Part shown: positions 1 to 9,335 of the stretch, one piece after another
How positions within the stretch are numbered: the first letter of the stretch is position 1
Layout: each line of letters opens with the position of its first letter
From: an uncultured Gammaproteobacteria bacterium
GTDB lineage: Bacteria; Pseudomonadota; Gammaproteobacteria; Steroidobacterales; Woeseiaceae
Assembly (NCBI GenBank): GCA_937899415.1
Contig: CALBPI010000013.1
Coordinates: forward strand, 1-43,409
Length of the DNA stretch: 43,409 bases
Reading direction: 5' to 3'
The notes under the pieces: generated by a model
Told to the model about the DNA's origin: nothing
Database searches by the model: none
Seen by the model: only the letters and a program-made list of their open reading frames with translations
Made by a program: the position numbers and the translations under genes

Positions 1-63
1 CCGTCCCGGAACCTGTGCTGCTGGTCCGAGGCTCTACCGCCCCCGGGCCTATGTTAATCTGTT

Positions 64-96
64 GCGCGCCGAGGGGGTCAGACACCGCGGGCGCGC
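64..96 (-). terminator. Possible stem-loop after the first TonB receptor gene
   Basis: A 7-bp inverted repeat (GCGCGCC at 64-70 pairing with GGCGCGC at 90-96, 19-nt loop) lies just past the stop codon of the leftward receptor gene. There is no T-tract on the minus strand, so intrinsic termination is only a possibility. Nothing else is recognisable in bases 1-102. Confidence 0.25.
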
Positions 97-102
97 CAGA
101 CC

Positions 103-2397
103 TCAGTTGAAGTTGAGCCGGAAGCTCACGCCAAAGTAGCGATCCGCGTCGCGTGGAATCTGGTAACGGAAGCCATCACCCGAGAACGTCGTCGCGTAAG
201 ACTCATCCGTCAGGTTCTTGCCCACCAGCGTGACGCTCAGCCGATCATCCGCCGTGTGGTAACCGACACTCGCATTAAGAATGCTGTAGTCGGGCAGCAG
301 GAACGGATCGTCGGCTGTCTGACCGATGTTGCCGGACAGAATCTCGTCAGTGTAGACGTAGCTTCCGAAGAGCCGGATGCTCGCGCCGCTATCCAGCGCG
401 AGCTCGTACTGGCTTGCCAGCGAGATCTTCGTGTCCGGTGCAAACGGCAACGGATCACCGCGCGTAGACTCAGCATCCGAGAACGACGCACCACCACTGA
501 TCAGCCAGTCAGCAGACACGTTCCAGATAAAGTCGACCTCGAAACCCTGCGTCTCGACGTCACCGCCGTTCGTGAAGCCCGTGATCGTCGTGCCGTCTGA
601 ATCGTCGAAGTCGTTCGCCTGGAAGTTCTCGATTTCGGTCGAATACGCAGCAAGGCTCAGGAAACCCCAGCTTGCTGCGTGCTTGTAGCCAATCTCGATG
701 CTGTCCGAGGTCTCTGCGTCGATCGGGTTAATGTCGTTGGCGCTCATGTTGTAGAACACGTTGAACGCCGGACCTTTGTAACCCTGCGAGTAGGTCGCGT
801 AAGCCGTGCCCACATCGCTGAGATCCCACTGCAGACCCAAACGACCCGAGAAGTCGCTTTCATCCGTCGAGCCATCGAAGTTGGTGTCTTCCGTGCGCGG
901 GCGAACGCCAACGCCGCGGCGACCGAACTCGTCGTTGCTGAAGCGGTTGTGGTTGAACGAGACTTCGTCTTCCGTCCAGCGCGCGCCGAAGATCAAGCGC
1001 AGCTGATCCGTGAAGTTGTAGGTACCCTGACCGAACAACGCGTAGTTCTCGAACTCGGTGTCAAAGCGACCCGTCGCCGACACGATGTCGTTGGCGTTAC
1101 AGGTGATGCCGTTGTCCGCGATGAACTGCGCCACGTCGGCTGGCGAGTTGGGCAGGCCCAACGTTGTTCCCAGGTGGAACGTGATCGCCTCATCAAGCTG
1201 GCCATTGTTGTTCTGGCAGCTCGCCTCACGCGTGAAACTGCGTTGCGATTCGATGTTCCAGTAGAAGAAGCCCACCTGCCATTCAAGCGCCTCACCCGCT
1301 GGCGAGGTCAGACGCAGTTCCTGTGAGAACTGGCGCCACTCCTGCGGGCCGATGTCGTGCAGCTGGAAAGGCACACCGAAGACAGGCTGGTTGCTGTCGC
1401 CCGCGATTGAGGTGAAGTCACCTTCGCGAAACTCGGTGTTGTCCCAGGAGCGGAACGCCGTGATCGACGTGAACGCATTCTCGCCAACTTCGGAGTCGAC
1501 CTGGATCGACACACCCGTGAACGAGTCAAGCGTGCGCGTCTCGAAGTCGTGGTCGACGCGACGCTGGTCAAGATCGAGGCCCGTGCCTGAAGGCGCCGCC
1601 TCACTGGCCGGGTTACGGCCGCTGGGACGCGCCTCAAGATCGGCGCAACAGTCGCTGTCGGCTTCGTAGTCTTCGAAGATCATGAGCACGCTGGTCGTGT
1701 CATTCACGTCGTAGTCGAGCATCGCGCGGATGCCCTGCCGGTCGTAACCGTTGACGGTCTCGTTGTTGAAGACGTTTTCGATGTAGCCATCAAACTGTGC
1801 GTCAAACACCGTCAGACTGGCACGAACGTCATCGCCAAGCGGACCCGAGATACGGCCCTTGGTGATGATCTCGTTGTCTTCGAAGTAACTCGCCTGCACG
1901 TAGCCCTCGAACGTGTCCGTGGGCTTCTTCGTGATGATGTTCACCACACCCGCAGACGCGTTCTTGCCAAACAGCGTGCCCTGCGGACCGCGCAACACCT
2001 CGACCCGCTCTAGGTCGTAGAGGTTGGCGAACGCCTGACCTGATCGGCCGAGCACCACGCCATCTACGACCGTCGAGACACTGGGTTCGGCACCGATGCT
2101 GAACGAGATCGTACCGATCCCGCGCACCGTCAGCGCACTGTTACGTGTGGTGTTGCCGGTTCGGAAGGACAGCGCGGGCACCAGGGCCTGCAGGTCTTCC
2201 ATATTGCGCGCAAAACTTGCGTCGATCTGGTCCGCACCAAGTACCGATACCGCTACGGGTACGTCAGTGATGGACTCTTCGCGCTTCTGCGCCGTTACCG
2301 TGATTTCTTCGATTGCGCCCTGCGCGCCGGCCGGCGCTGACAAGGTCCATTGCAGTGCAACCGCAACTACTGCGGCCGCCACCATGCGGTTCCTCAT
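103..2397 (-). CDS. TonB-dependent outer-membrane receptor (764 aa)
   Basis: An outer-membrane active transporter powered by TonB/ExbBD. The chosen ATG at 2397 has GGAGAG just upstream and opens a signal peptide (MRNRMVAAAVVAVALQWTLS, cleavage near APAGAQG); the frame extends further upstream but without a signal. A TonB-box-like EITVTAQ begins the mature part. The plug follows (VPVAVSVLG, LTVRGIGT, VEVLRGPQGTLFGKNASAGVVNI), then a long beta-barrel ending in RLNFN. Length is normal for the family. The substrate cannot be read from sequence. The sodium/solute symporter immediately upstream on the same strand and the LacI-type palindrome in front suggest a carbohydrate, but this is inference. 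Confidence 0.95.
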   Translation of the reverse strand: MRNRMVAAAVVAVALQWTLSAPAGAQGAIEEITVTAQKREESITDVPVAVSVLGADQIDASFARNMEDLQALVPALSFRTGNTTRNSALTVRGIGTISFSIGAEPSVSTVVDGVVLGRSGQAFANLYDLERVEVLRGPQGTLFGKNASAGVVNIITKKPTDTFEGYVQASYFEDNEIITKGRISGPLGDDVRASLTVFDAQFDGYIENVFNNETVNGYDRQGIRAMLDYDVNDTTSVLMIFEDYEADSDCCADLEARPSGRNPASEAAPSGTGLDLDQRRVDHDFETRTLDSFTGVSIQVDSEVGENAFTSITAFRSWDNTEFREGDFTSIAGDSNQPVFGVPFQLHDIGPQEWRQFSQELRLTSPAGEALEWQVGFFYWNIESQRSFTREASCQNNNGQLDEAITFHLGTTLGLPNSPADVAQFIADNGITCNANDIVSATGRFDTEFENYALFGQGTYNFTDQLRLIFGARWTEDEVSFNHNRFSNDEFGRRGVGVRPRTEDTNFDGSTDESDFSGRLGLQWDLSDVGTAYATYSQGYKGPAFNVFYNMSANDINPIDAETSDSIEIGYKHAASWGFLSLAAYSTEIENFQANDFDDSDGTTITGFTNGGDVETQGFEVDFIWNVSADWLISGGASFSDAESTRGDPLPFAPDTKISLASQYELALDSGASIRLFGSYVYTDEILSGNIGQTADDPFLLPDYSILNASVGYHTADDRLSVTLVGKNLTDESYATTFSGDGFRYQIPRDADRYFGVSFRLNFN

Positions 2398-2474
2398 GGT
2401 TCGCTCTCCAGGTTCCCCCAAACCAATGAGCAGACCCGCCCTGTCTAGGCAAAGTCCACCCCCCGTCAAGCCTC

Positions 2475-2503
2475 GTTCTACGCCCCCTCATTGCTAAATG
2501 CAA
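2475..2503 (-). promoter_or_regulatory. Candidate promoter of the TonB receptor gene, overlapping the palindrome
   Basis: Reading leftward, TTGCAT (2503-2498), a 17-nt spacer and TAGAAC (2480-2475) form a sigma-70-like pair whose -35 lies inside the 20-bp palindrome, the arrangement expected for repression. An alternative is TTGACG (2469-2464), a 16-nt spacer and TAGACA (2447-2442). Neither is strong. Confidence 0.35.
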
Positions 2504-2515
2504 ACGTTTGCATTT
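2496..2515. promoter_or_regulatory. Perfect 20-bp palindrome, LacI/GalR-type operator
   Basis: AAATGCAAACGTTTGCATTT is an exact palindrome with a central CG, the form typical of LacI/GalR-family operators. It lies 99 bp upstream of the receptor ATG and 38 bp past the symporter stop codon. No LacI-family gene is in the window, so the cognate repressor must be encoded elsewhere. Confidence 0.75.
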
Positions 2516-2516
2516 T

Positions 2517-2532
2517 GTTGCGCGCGCGCAAC
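2517..2532. repeat. Second perfect palindrome (16 bp) adjoining the operator
   Basis: GTTGCGCGCGCGCAAC is an exact palindrome one base from the 20-bp operator, with centres 19 bp apart. It could be a second protein site, part of a terminator for the symporter gene (another small hairpin, GCTGCTATGCAGC, lies at 2539-2551), or both. No T-run follows it. Confidence 0.5.
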
Positions 2533-2553
2533 GGTAATGCTGCTATGCAGCAA

Positions 2554-4245
2554 CTAACGGGGTTTAATGAGTAGTCGCCAGCCCACGGCTGTACCGACAG
2601 CCAAAGCCCCGGCCAGCGGCCAGAAGAGCCCGTTGCCGCCGTTGACGAGACCCACGGGCGAAAACAGGAGGTAGAGCAGCACGATCGTCGCCAGCAGCAA
2701 CAAGGCAACCGGCCGCGCCAGCGGCCATTCCGTCATATCCACGGCGCTCTTGGACGTGTACGCCCAGGCCCCCTCACGCGGCTGGAGGTATCCGATGCCA
2801 AGCATGATGCCGACCTCGATGATGAACAGCACCGCGTAGAGATGCAGGAAGTGCAGCGTGAACACCTCGGGCAGACCAAAGCGCGCAATGCCGTAGGCGA
2901 CCACGTGGAAGCAGATCACGATCTTGGCGCCCAGCGCGGGCACGCGCCGCGTAAACAAGCCGACCATGACGATCGCCACCACGGGAATGTTGTAGAAGCC
3001 CGTGAAAATGCGAATGATCTGCCAGAGCCCCTCGGGCGCGTACTGCAGCAGTGGCGCGACCGTGAAGGAGAACAGTGCGATCACGATACTCGCGATCTTT
3101 GCCACCTTGACCATCTGCGCGTCGGACACGGGTTCTTTCTTCATCGGCGCGTAGACGTCGAGACAGAACAGCGTTGCGGCGCTATTGAGCAGTGAGTTAA
3201 ACGAGCTGAATACCGCACCGAGCAATACAGCCAGAAAGAGACCAGACAGGTAAAACGGCAGCACATCACGAATGAGCTGCGGGTACGCGAGGTCGATCGT
3301 CTCGAGCCCCGGACCGTAGAGATGGAACGCGAGCACGCCCGGGATCATCATCATGAACGGCACCATGACCTTGAAGAAGCCCGACAGCAGCACGCCCTTC
3401 TGCCCTTCGGCCAGCGACTGCGCGCCCAGCGTGCGCTGGATGACGTACTGGTTGGTGCACCAATAGAAGAGGTTGGCGAATAACATCCCCGTGAAGATGG
3501 TCGCGAACGGTGTCGGGTCCGTGGACGACCCGATGGCATTGAGCTTCTGCGTTTCGCTGGTTGTCAGTGTGGTCAGGCCCGCCGAAAACGACCCGTCGCC
3601 GAGTTTGATCACACCGAGTACAGGCACCAGCAAACCGATGAACAGCAGGCCGATACCATTGAGCGTGTCCGACACGGCGACCGCCTTGAGGCCACCGAAG
3701 ATTGCGTAGACTGCGCCAATGCTGCCGATTGTGACGATGGTGATGAGCAATCCCTGGCTGTAGCTGACGCCGAGCAGCGTCGGCACATCGAACAAGCGCA
3801 GTACCGCGATAGACCCGGCGTAGAGCACGGACGGAATCGTGACAAGCCCGTAGCCGACCATGAACAGCACCACCGACATGCGCCGCACGCCGTCGTCGAA
3901 GCGGTTGCTCAGAAACTCGGGCAGCGTGGTGAAGGCGCCCGCGAGGTAGCGTGGCAGGAACACGAGCGCCATGCAGATCGTTGCGAACGCGGCCGTGACT
4001 TCCCAGGCCATGCTGCTCATGTTGTAGCCGTAGGCGGAACCGTTGAGGCCGATGAGCTGCTCGGCCGAGAGATTCGTCAGCAGCATCGAGCCCGCAATGA
4101 AGATGCCCGTGAGCCCGCGCCCGGCCAGGAAGTAGCCGTCGCGCGTATCGACTTCGCCACGCGTCTTGAGATACGAGATGACGGCCACTGCCGCCATGAA
4201 CGCGATGCAGGTCGTCGCCGTCAGTAACCAGTTATCTGCAGACAC
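2554..4245 (-). CDS. SSS-family sodium/solute symporter, YidK-like (563 aa)
   Basis: An inner-membrane solute:sodium symporter of the LeuT-fold SGLT/YidK group, about 14 helices. Recognisable stretches are YFLAGRGL, NLSAEQLIGLNGSAYGYNMS, LPRYLAGAFTTLPEFL, the IFGGLKAVAVSDTLNGIGLL helix, FYWCTNQYVIQRTL and SSFNSLLNSAATL, the last covering the region that supplies the sodium-site serines in vSGLT. It resembles E. coli YidK along its whole length. The start is GTG with GGGGGG upstream. It begins 32 nt after the metalloprotease stop codon and precedes the TonB receptor, so outer- and inner-membrane uptake of the same solute is likely. The exact sugar is unknown. Confidence 0.92.
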   Translation of the reverse strand: MSADNWLLTATTCIAFMAAVAVISYLKTRGEVDTRDGYFLAGRGLTGIFIAGSMLLTNLSAEQLIGLNGSAYGYNMSSMAWEVTAAFATICMALVFLPRYLAGAFTTLPEFLSNRFDDGVRRMSVVLFMVGYGLVTIPSVLYAGSIAVLRLFDVPTLLGVSYSQGLLITIVTIGSIGAVYAIFGGLKAVAVSDTLNGIGLLFIGLLVPVLGVIKLGDGSFSAGLTTLTTSETQKLNAIGSSTDPTPFATIFTGMLFANLFYWCTNQYVIQRTLGAQSLAEGQKGVLLSGFFKVMVPFMMMIPGVLAFHLYGPGLETIDLAYPQLIRDVLPFYLSGLFLAVLLGAVFSSFNSLLNSAATLFCLDVYAPMKKEPVSDAQMVKVAKIASIVIALFSFTVAPLLQYAPEGLWQIIRIFTGFYNIPVVAIVMVGLFTRRVPALGAKIVICFHVVAYGIARFGLPEVFTLHFLHLYAVLFIIEVGIMLGIGYLQPREGAWAYTSKSAVDMTEWPLARPVALLLLATIVLLYLLFSPVGLVNGGNGLFWPLAGALAVGTAVGWRLLIKPR

Positions 4246-4277
4246 CCTCGCCCCCCCAGGCCTCAGCGGTTGCCGCG

Positions 4278-6728
4278 CTACCTTAGCAGGGTGGCGCTGT
4301 CACAGTGCCAGCAGTTGCTGCCGGACCCGATCGGACTGCCTGGCGGAATCTCGGCACGCGCAGGCAAGCGCTCTGCAGGCCACTCGCCCGAATCGAGATA
4401 GCGCTGGATCACACGCGCAAGCCAGTCACGCTCGGCCGCCGACTGGGCAAGCCTGCGGTTTTCAAGCTGCCGCCGCGCGCTGACGAGCGCCTGTCGCGCA
4501 GCAGCGCGTACTGGCGCATCGGCGTCAGCGTCTCCGTCGAGCGTGGCCAACGCCGTGACGTACTGCCACTGCACGGCGTACTGCACCTGCGGCGCCGCAG
4601 CACCCGGCGCAAACACCGAACGCGACAAGGTCTCGAAGACCTCTTCAGGACCCAGCTGCCCGGCATCGCGCGCATGCTGCAGCGTGACGCGCGCCATGCG
4701 CGTGTCGTCGAGCACCGAGCCCAAAGTCAGGCGCGCGGCAGCGCCGGCGGCGGCCAACGGGTCGAACAAGGGTGCGCGGCGGCGTTCGATGCGTTCGCGC
4801 CCCAGAATCGGCTCGCGGCAGTCGAACGGTGGCTGCATAAGTGCGAGCAAGCGGACCGAGCTCACCAGTGCCTCAGGCTCAATGGTGGCGGCCAGCGCGG
4901 CCAATGCGCGACGCTGGTCGGCGACGGGGACCGTTTCCACGCGCGTCACGTCACCACCCGCAACGTCGTAGTCGAAACTCGCGCCGCCAACAAACTTGGC
5001 TGCAGCCTGCACCTGGTACCGGTGGTAGAGGTAGATGGGCGCGAACACGGTTTGCAGGTCCGCAACGCTTTGTCCGGGGGCAAGGCGGTCCAGGTCAAAA
5101 TCGGCGAGCGCGGCTTCACGAACACGCATCGTCTCTTCCAGGAATTCGACGGCATCGTCACCGTTGTCCCAGAGACTGCCGCGCGGGTGTGCGGCACCAA
5201 TGGGCCGCGAATGCTGATCAGCGACGAAGTGCAGCCCGGAGCCGTAGGCGTCATCTATGGCCCGCGCAAGGCCGGCTTGCTCATCGGCGCCAGGCGGAAA
5301 CTCTGAGTACAACCAGGCCACCGTGAAGTCGTCCCAGGCCCCCATGCCGGTAGCGTAGGCCGCGCTAAAGTCGATCGCGCCCGCCTCGTTTACGGTGATC
5401 AGCGGCGCCGGGTAGTCCATGACCGACGCGCGGTCATCCGCGCTTGCGGCCATGTTATGCGCGAAGCCCAGCGAGTGCCCGACCTCGTGTGCCGAGAGCT
5501 GTCGGATACGCGCAAGTGCAACGGCCTGGGCATCAACGCCGTCACGACCCGCAAGCCCTTCGAAGATCATGCGGTCCTGGCGCACGCGCTGACTGCCTAG
5601 GATGACGTGACCCTTGAGCATCTCGCCCGTGCGCGGGTCCGCCACGCCGCCGCCGTAGGACCAGCCGCGAGTCTGTCGGTGCACCCACTGGATCACGTTG
5701 TAGCGCACGTCCAGTGGGTGCGCGCCGTCGGGGAGCACCTCGACGCGGTAGGCATCTTCAAATCCGGCCGCTTCGAACGCACTGCCCCACCAGGAGGCAC
5801 CCTCGATCAGCGCCGAGCGAATCGGCTCAGGTGCACCGGGATCGACATAGAAGACGATGGGTTTCTTTACGGGGCTGCGCGCAGCCATCGGGTCAGTTTT
5901 TTCAAGGCGGTAACGACGCGCCAAGCGGCGCACGAGCGAACCTGACAGCGGCTGACTGAAGTCGTAGTAGTCGACACTGATGGCTGCCGAGCGCGGGTCC
6001 CAGTCACGTTGCCGGAAGCCCGGCGCGGGCAAGCGAACGAATGTGTGATGCAACACGAGGCTCACGGCGCGTGCATCAGCGGCGGTCGCGCGGACCTCAT
6101 TTCCGGGCTCCGTGCTTGCGAAGGTCAGCGTCGCCTCGAGCTCCACGTTGTCGGGGAAGGCCAGCTGTTCGCCGTCAACAAAACTCCGGCTGGCATCGAG
6201 CCCAAAACTGCCCTGCCCCGTGCGCTTCAGTTGCGCGGCAATACCCAGGTGATCGCGAACGAGAAATCCTGACAGATCCACCAACAAACGCCCGTCCGCG
6301 TCACGCGCGAGAATCGAGGTGGTCCAAAGCACCGATGACGCGAAGGACTCCCGCACCGCGCGTTGCTCTTCGGCGCTTTCCGCTGATGCCCGGTAGTCGG
6401 TGTTAACCGCCTCAATGACGAGCTGCTCGCCGACCTGACGCAACGTAACGACAATGCCACTGTCGCCAGCACCGCGATCTAAACCGACGGGGTTGGACCC
6501 CAGGCCGGCGCGCAATCGCGTGGCATAGATGTATTGGCCCACGGCACCATCAGCGTCGGGCGCAGGCATCGTCGCCAACAGCTTGCCGCCGCCAGGCTTG
6601 GCGTGGATATCGAACAAGCCCGCCCGGGTATCCAGGCCTTCAGTCTTGTCACGGTAGTCGTCTGCCCAGACCGCAGCCGACATGAGCCCCGCGACGATCA
6701 ACGCGAGACCGGTCCGATACGCGCCCAC
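4278..6728 (-). CDS. Secreted zinc metalloprotease, DUF5117/DUF4953 type (816 aa)
   Basis: A periplasmic or exported metzincin-like peptidase. HEVGHSLGFAHN near residue 412 is the extended HExxHxxGxxH zinc motif, followed by the family's SVMDYPAPL (Met-turn region). The segment ASWWGSAFEAAGFEDAYRVE and the VADPRTGEMLKG stretch are also typical of these large proteins. The GTG at 6728 is chosen because it gives a signal peptide (VGAYRTGLALIVAGLMSAAVWA) and lies 2 nt past the stop of the DUF302 gene; the longer frame from 6803 would overlap that gene. It is apparently co-transcribed with DUF302 upstream and perhaps the symporter downstream. Substrate unknown. Confidence 0.88.
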   Translation of the reverse strand: MGAYRTGLALIVAGLMSAAVWADDYRDKTEGLDTRAGLFDIHAKPGGGKLLATMPAPDADGAVGQYIYATRLRAGLGSNPVGLDRGAGDSGIVVTLRQVGEQLVIEAVNTDYRASAESAEEQRAVRESFASSVLWTTSILARDADGRLLVDLSGFLVRDHLGIAAQLKRTGQGSFGLDASRSFVDGEQLAFPDNVELEATLTFASTEPGNEVRATAADARAVSLVLHHTFVRLPAPGFRQRDWDPRSAAISVDYYDFSQPLSGSLVRRLARRYRLEKTDPMAARSPVKKPIVFYVDPGAPEPIRSALIEGASWWGSAFEAAGFEDAYRVEVLPDGAHPLDVRYNVIQWVHRQTRGWSYGGGVADPRTGEMLKGHVILGSQRVRQDRMIFEGLAGRDGVDAQAVALARIRQLSAHEVGHSLGFAHNMAASADDRASVMDYPAPLITVNEAGAIDFSAAYATGMGAWDDFTVAWLYSEFPPGADEQAGLARAIDDAYGSGLHFVADQHSRPIGAAHPRGSLWDNGDDAVEFLEETMRVREAALADFDLDRLAPGQSVADLQTVFAPIYLYHRYQVQAAAKFVGGASFDYDVAGGDVTRVETVPVADQRRALAALAATIEPEALVSSVRLLALMQPPFDCREPILGRERIERRRAPLFDPLAAAGAAARLTLGSVLDDTRMARVTLQHARDAGQLGPEEVFETLSRSVFAPGAAAPQVQYAVQWQYVTALATLDGDADADAPVRAAARQALVSARRQLENRRLAQSAAERDWLARVIQRYLDSGEWPAERLPARAEIPPGSPIGSGSNCWHCDSATLLR

Positions 6729-6730
6729 GC

Positions 6731-7183
6731 CTACTGACCTGACGTTGCGGCGTTGGCAAACGCGGCGAGCGCGTTGTTGACGTTCTGCACGACACCGGAG
6801 CACGCGCCCAGACCATGTCGCTCCGCGATCCAGTAACCCGGGTTATAAGCGAGATAGGTGTCGCCGTTCGCGTCTTCGTAAACCAGCGCTTTCATGGGCA
6901 GGTCGATGCCCACACGCTGCTCGCAGTTCATGAGCCGCGTGCCCACGCGCGGGTTGCCAAACACGACGAGCACGGTGGGGCGCAATGATTGCTCCACGCT
7001 CGCGGCACCCGCTGCGTGATCGATGGTGTTGAAAATGGTCATCCCACGTTCGGTGAGCGCGGCCTCAAGCCGCTCGACGGTTGTGGGCACGTCGTAGTAG
7101 CTCGGCACCGTCCTGAGACCGTCGTCGACGGTCGTCGCGCAGCCCGTGAGCAGCAAGACCAACCAGATCATAGCGAATCGCAT
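6731..7183 (-). CDS. DUF302 lipoprotein (150 aa)
   Basis: A small exported lipoprotein. The ATG at 7183 gives MRFAMIWLVLLLTGC, a lipobox with Cys15; the frame upstream of it is non-coding. The rest is a single DUF302 domain (TVERLEAALTERGMTIFNTID, VLVVFGNPRVGTRLM, IDLPMKALVYED). The biochemical role of DUF302 is not established. It ends 2 nt before the metalloprotease start, so the two are translationally close-coupled. Its ribosome-binding site lies in the 3' arm of a hairpin (7192-7217). Confidence 0.88.
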   Translation of the reverse strand: MRFAMIWLVLLLTGCATTVDDGLRTVPSYYDVPTTVERLEAALTERGMTIFNTIDHAAGAASVEQSLRPTVLVVFGNPRVGTRLMNCEQRVGIDLPMKALVYEDANGDTYLAYNPGYWIAERHGLGACSGVVQNVNNALAAFANAATSGQ

Positions 7184-7191
7184 GGCATTGT

Positions 7192-7217
7192 CCCCGTTTG
7201 TTTCCCGGCAAACAGGG
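7192..7217 (-). promoter_or_regulatory. Hairpin sequestering the DUF302 ribosome-binding site
   Basis: In the mRNA sense CCCTGTTTG pairs with CAAACGGGG (8 Watson-Crick pairs plus one G-U) across an 8-nt loop. The 3' arm contains the purine-rich Shine-Dalgarno stretch of the ATG at 7183, so the stem would limit initiation. Confidence 0.4.
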
Positions 7218-7252
7218 TAGCTATACGCGCGCAAAAGCAGAAGCCCCGCAGA

Positions 7253-9217
7253 TCAGTCGTGTTGTGCGGCTGCGTCACTCGGCGCCGCCAGGTGTGTGTC
7301 GAGAAACTCAACCAACGCGGTGGCGTAATCCAAGCGGTTTGATTCGCGCTCGAGCGAGTGCGTGCCTTCTGGCAGCTCGATGTACTGCACGGGCTTGCCG
7401 TTGCGCTCGAGCGCCCTGGCCATCTTGCGAGACTGACGCACATCGACGACGCGATCCTTTTCGCCGTGCACGAGCAGGATCGGCATGTCGACCGCTTCAA
7501 CGAGGTTGACGGGTGACGCTGCGCGGAGTTGGTCGCGGTCTCTGTACAAGCGCCCGATGTGGCGCGTGCGTGCGCGTCCGCCGACATAGCGGTAAGAGCG
7601 CTTGAGCAGCGCTGGCAAATCCGACACGCCATTGAGACTGGCCGCGCATCGGTAGAGATCGCCATCTCGCGCAGCGCCCATCAGAGCCGCGTAACCACCA
7701 TAAGACCCGCCGATGATGCACACGCGTTCGGGATCTGCCCAACCCTGTGCTATCGCCCATCGCGTGCCGTCGGCGACATCGTCCTGCATGGCCTGGCCCC
7801 ACTCGCGATCACCGGCCTCTCTGAACGCTCGGCCGTACCCTGTTGAGCCGCGGAAGTTGATTTGCAGTACGCCGTAGCCGCGCGCTGCAAGCATTTGGGG
7901 TTCCCAGTCGAACCGCAGGAAGTCGCGCGCGTTGGGGCCACCATGAACGCTGACGACAAACGGAATGTGGTCGGCGGTATCTGCCGTCAAACCTGCCGGC
8001 AGCGTCACGTAGGCCGTGATCTCGAGACCATCTCGCGCCTCGAAACTGTGAATGCCCGGGCGAGACAAGTCACGCTCGATGAGCTCCGGGTACCGCGACG
8101 TGATGGGACCCACCGACTTCTTGTTGGCGTCGTAAAGGTAGTATCCCGGCGCCTTGTTCGATGCGTAAGACCGCATGACGATTCGCGTGCTATCGAGTGA
8201 TCGCGAAACAGGGAACAGGCGCAAATCGGGCAAGGCGTTCTGCACGCCTTTGATCGTCGCATCGAGCCTCGTGTCCATGTACACGTTGGGCACGAATTCG
8301 CTGGAATAGTGTACGGACTCAATGGCGCTGCCATCAGCTGACAATCGGACCCGCGAAATCTCGCTCTCATCGTGCTGTGCGACAAGCTCGACAAACGTGG
8401 CCGACACCGGGTCGAAACGGTACAGCGCACCCAGCGGGTACTCGTGATCCGATAGCACCAGCACGTGCCCCGTTCCATCTACGGGCAACTCGGCGACTCG
8501 GAATCCGTCTGCGTTGTAGCGCTCACTGTGATCGTGCCACTCGCCCTCCCCGTCCTTGATTTTGTAGGTGAAGCTCGTCTTGTCTCTCGCGATTCCCCAG
8601 CCGACGCGAACGTCACCTGACGCATCGACCCGCCACTGTGTGACATAGGGATCGACGCTTTGAAGCTTCTTGCCGAGACTCCCCGTGCGGGCATTGGCCA
8701 CATAGACCGCTTCACTACCCGAGCCTCTCTTGTCAAACGCGATGATGAATTCTTCGTCGCGCTCTGGCAGGAGGTGCAGGACGTCGTCCTGGAACTGTGG
8801 AATTACGCCGCCCTTGCGTTCAATTGAATGCATGTGGCGCGTAAACAGGATCTTTCCCGATCCGGTATTCGAATCGAAGGAAACCAGGCGCGTTTCGACC
8901 GTCGCGACGCCGCCTCGACGAAACGGCGTCTTGATGCCAACAAGCACGTATCGGTTATCGACCCAGTCGATCCAGCTCAAGTGCCATTGGTCGTCGGCCG
9001 TCATCACTTTGGGCTTGCCGGTACCAAGCTCCAGCGTGTAGATCGCGCGCTTGCCTTCAATCGTGACAAGCCCGGCGATCCGGCTGCCGTCAGGCGAGAT
9101 TTCCACGTTCGAAAACTGCGGCAGCTTCGCAAAAGCGGCAACGTCCTCTGTCACAGCCGCGGCGCAAGGCACCGCGAACAACACCGCAATTATCAGTACG
9201 GCCAAACGACTACGCAT
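7253..9217 (-). CDS. S9 family serine peptidase, acylaminoacyl/prolyl-oligopeptidase type (654 aa)
   Basis: An exported oligopeptidase. The signal peptide is MRSRLAVLIIAVLFAVPCAAA, with AGGGGA upstream of the ATG. An N-terminal beta-propeller (about residues 25-370) precedes an alpha/beta-hydrolase domain with HGGPNARDF, the nucleophile elbow GGSYGGYAALMGA, the acid in HGEKDRVVD and the His in EGTHSLERESNR. All catalytic residues are present and the length is usual. It is the most upstream leftward gene of the group; 69 nt separate it from the DUF302 gene. It probably trims peptides in the periplasm. Confidence 0.95.
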   Translation of the reverse strand: MRSRLAVLIIAVLFAVPCAAAVTEDVAAFAKLPQFSNVEISPDGSRIAGLVTIEGKRAIYTLELGTGKPKVMTADDQWHLSWIDWVDNRYVLVGIKTPFRRGGVATVETRLVSFDSNTGSGKILFTRHMHSIERKGGVIPQFQDDVLHLLPERDEEFIIAFDKRGSGSEAVYVANARTGSLGKKLQSVDPYVTQWRVDASGDVRVGWGIARDKTSFTYKIKDGEGEWHDHSERYNADGFRVAELPVDGTGHVLVLSDHEYPLGALYRFDPVSATFVELVAQHDESEISRVRLSADGSAIESVHYSSEFVPNVYMDTRLDATIKGVQNALPDLRLFPVSRSLDSTRIVMRSYASNKAPGYYLYDANKKSVGPITSRYPELIERDLSRPGIHSFEARDGLEITAYVTLPAGLTADTADHIPFVVSVHGGPNARDFLRFDWEPQMLAARGYGVLQINFRGSTGYGRAFREAGDREWGQAMQDDVADGTRWAIAQGWADPERVCIIGGSYGGYAALMGAARDGDLYRCAASLNGVSDLPALLKRSYRYVGGRARTRHIGRLYRDRDQLRAASPVNLVEAVDMPILLVHGEKDRVVDVRQSRKMARALERNGKPVQYIELPEGTHSLERESNRLDYATALVEFLDTHLAAPSDAAAQHD

Positions 9218-9335
9218 CGTGTCCCCTGTTGCGTGTTCTCGTTGTGTCGCCCAACGGTACTACAGCGCCAATTCGCTCAGTACCGAAAACAGGTGTCCCG
9301 GGCCTGTTCAGCTTTGCGTGTGTACCACGTTTAAC

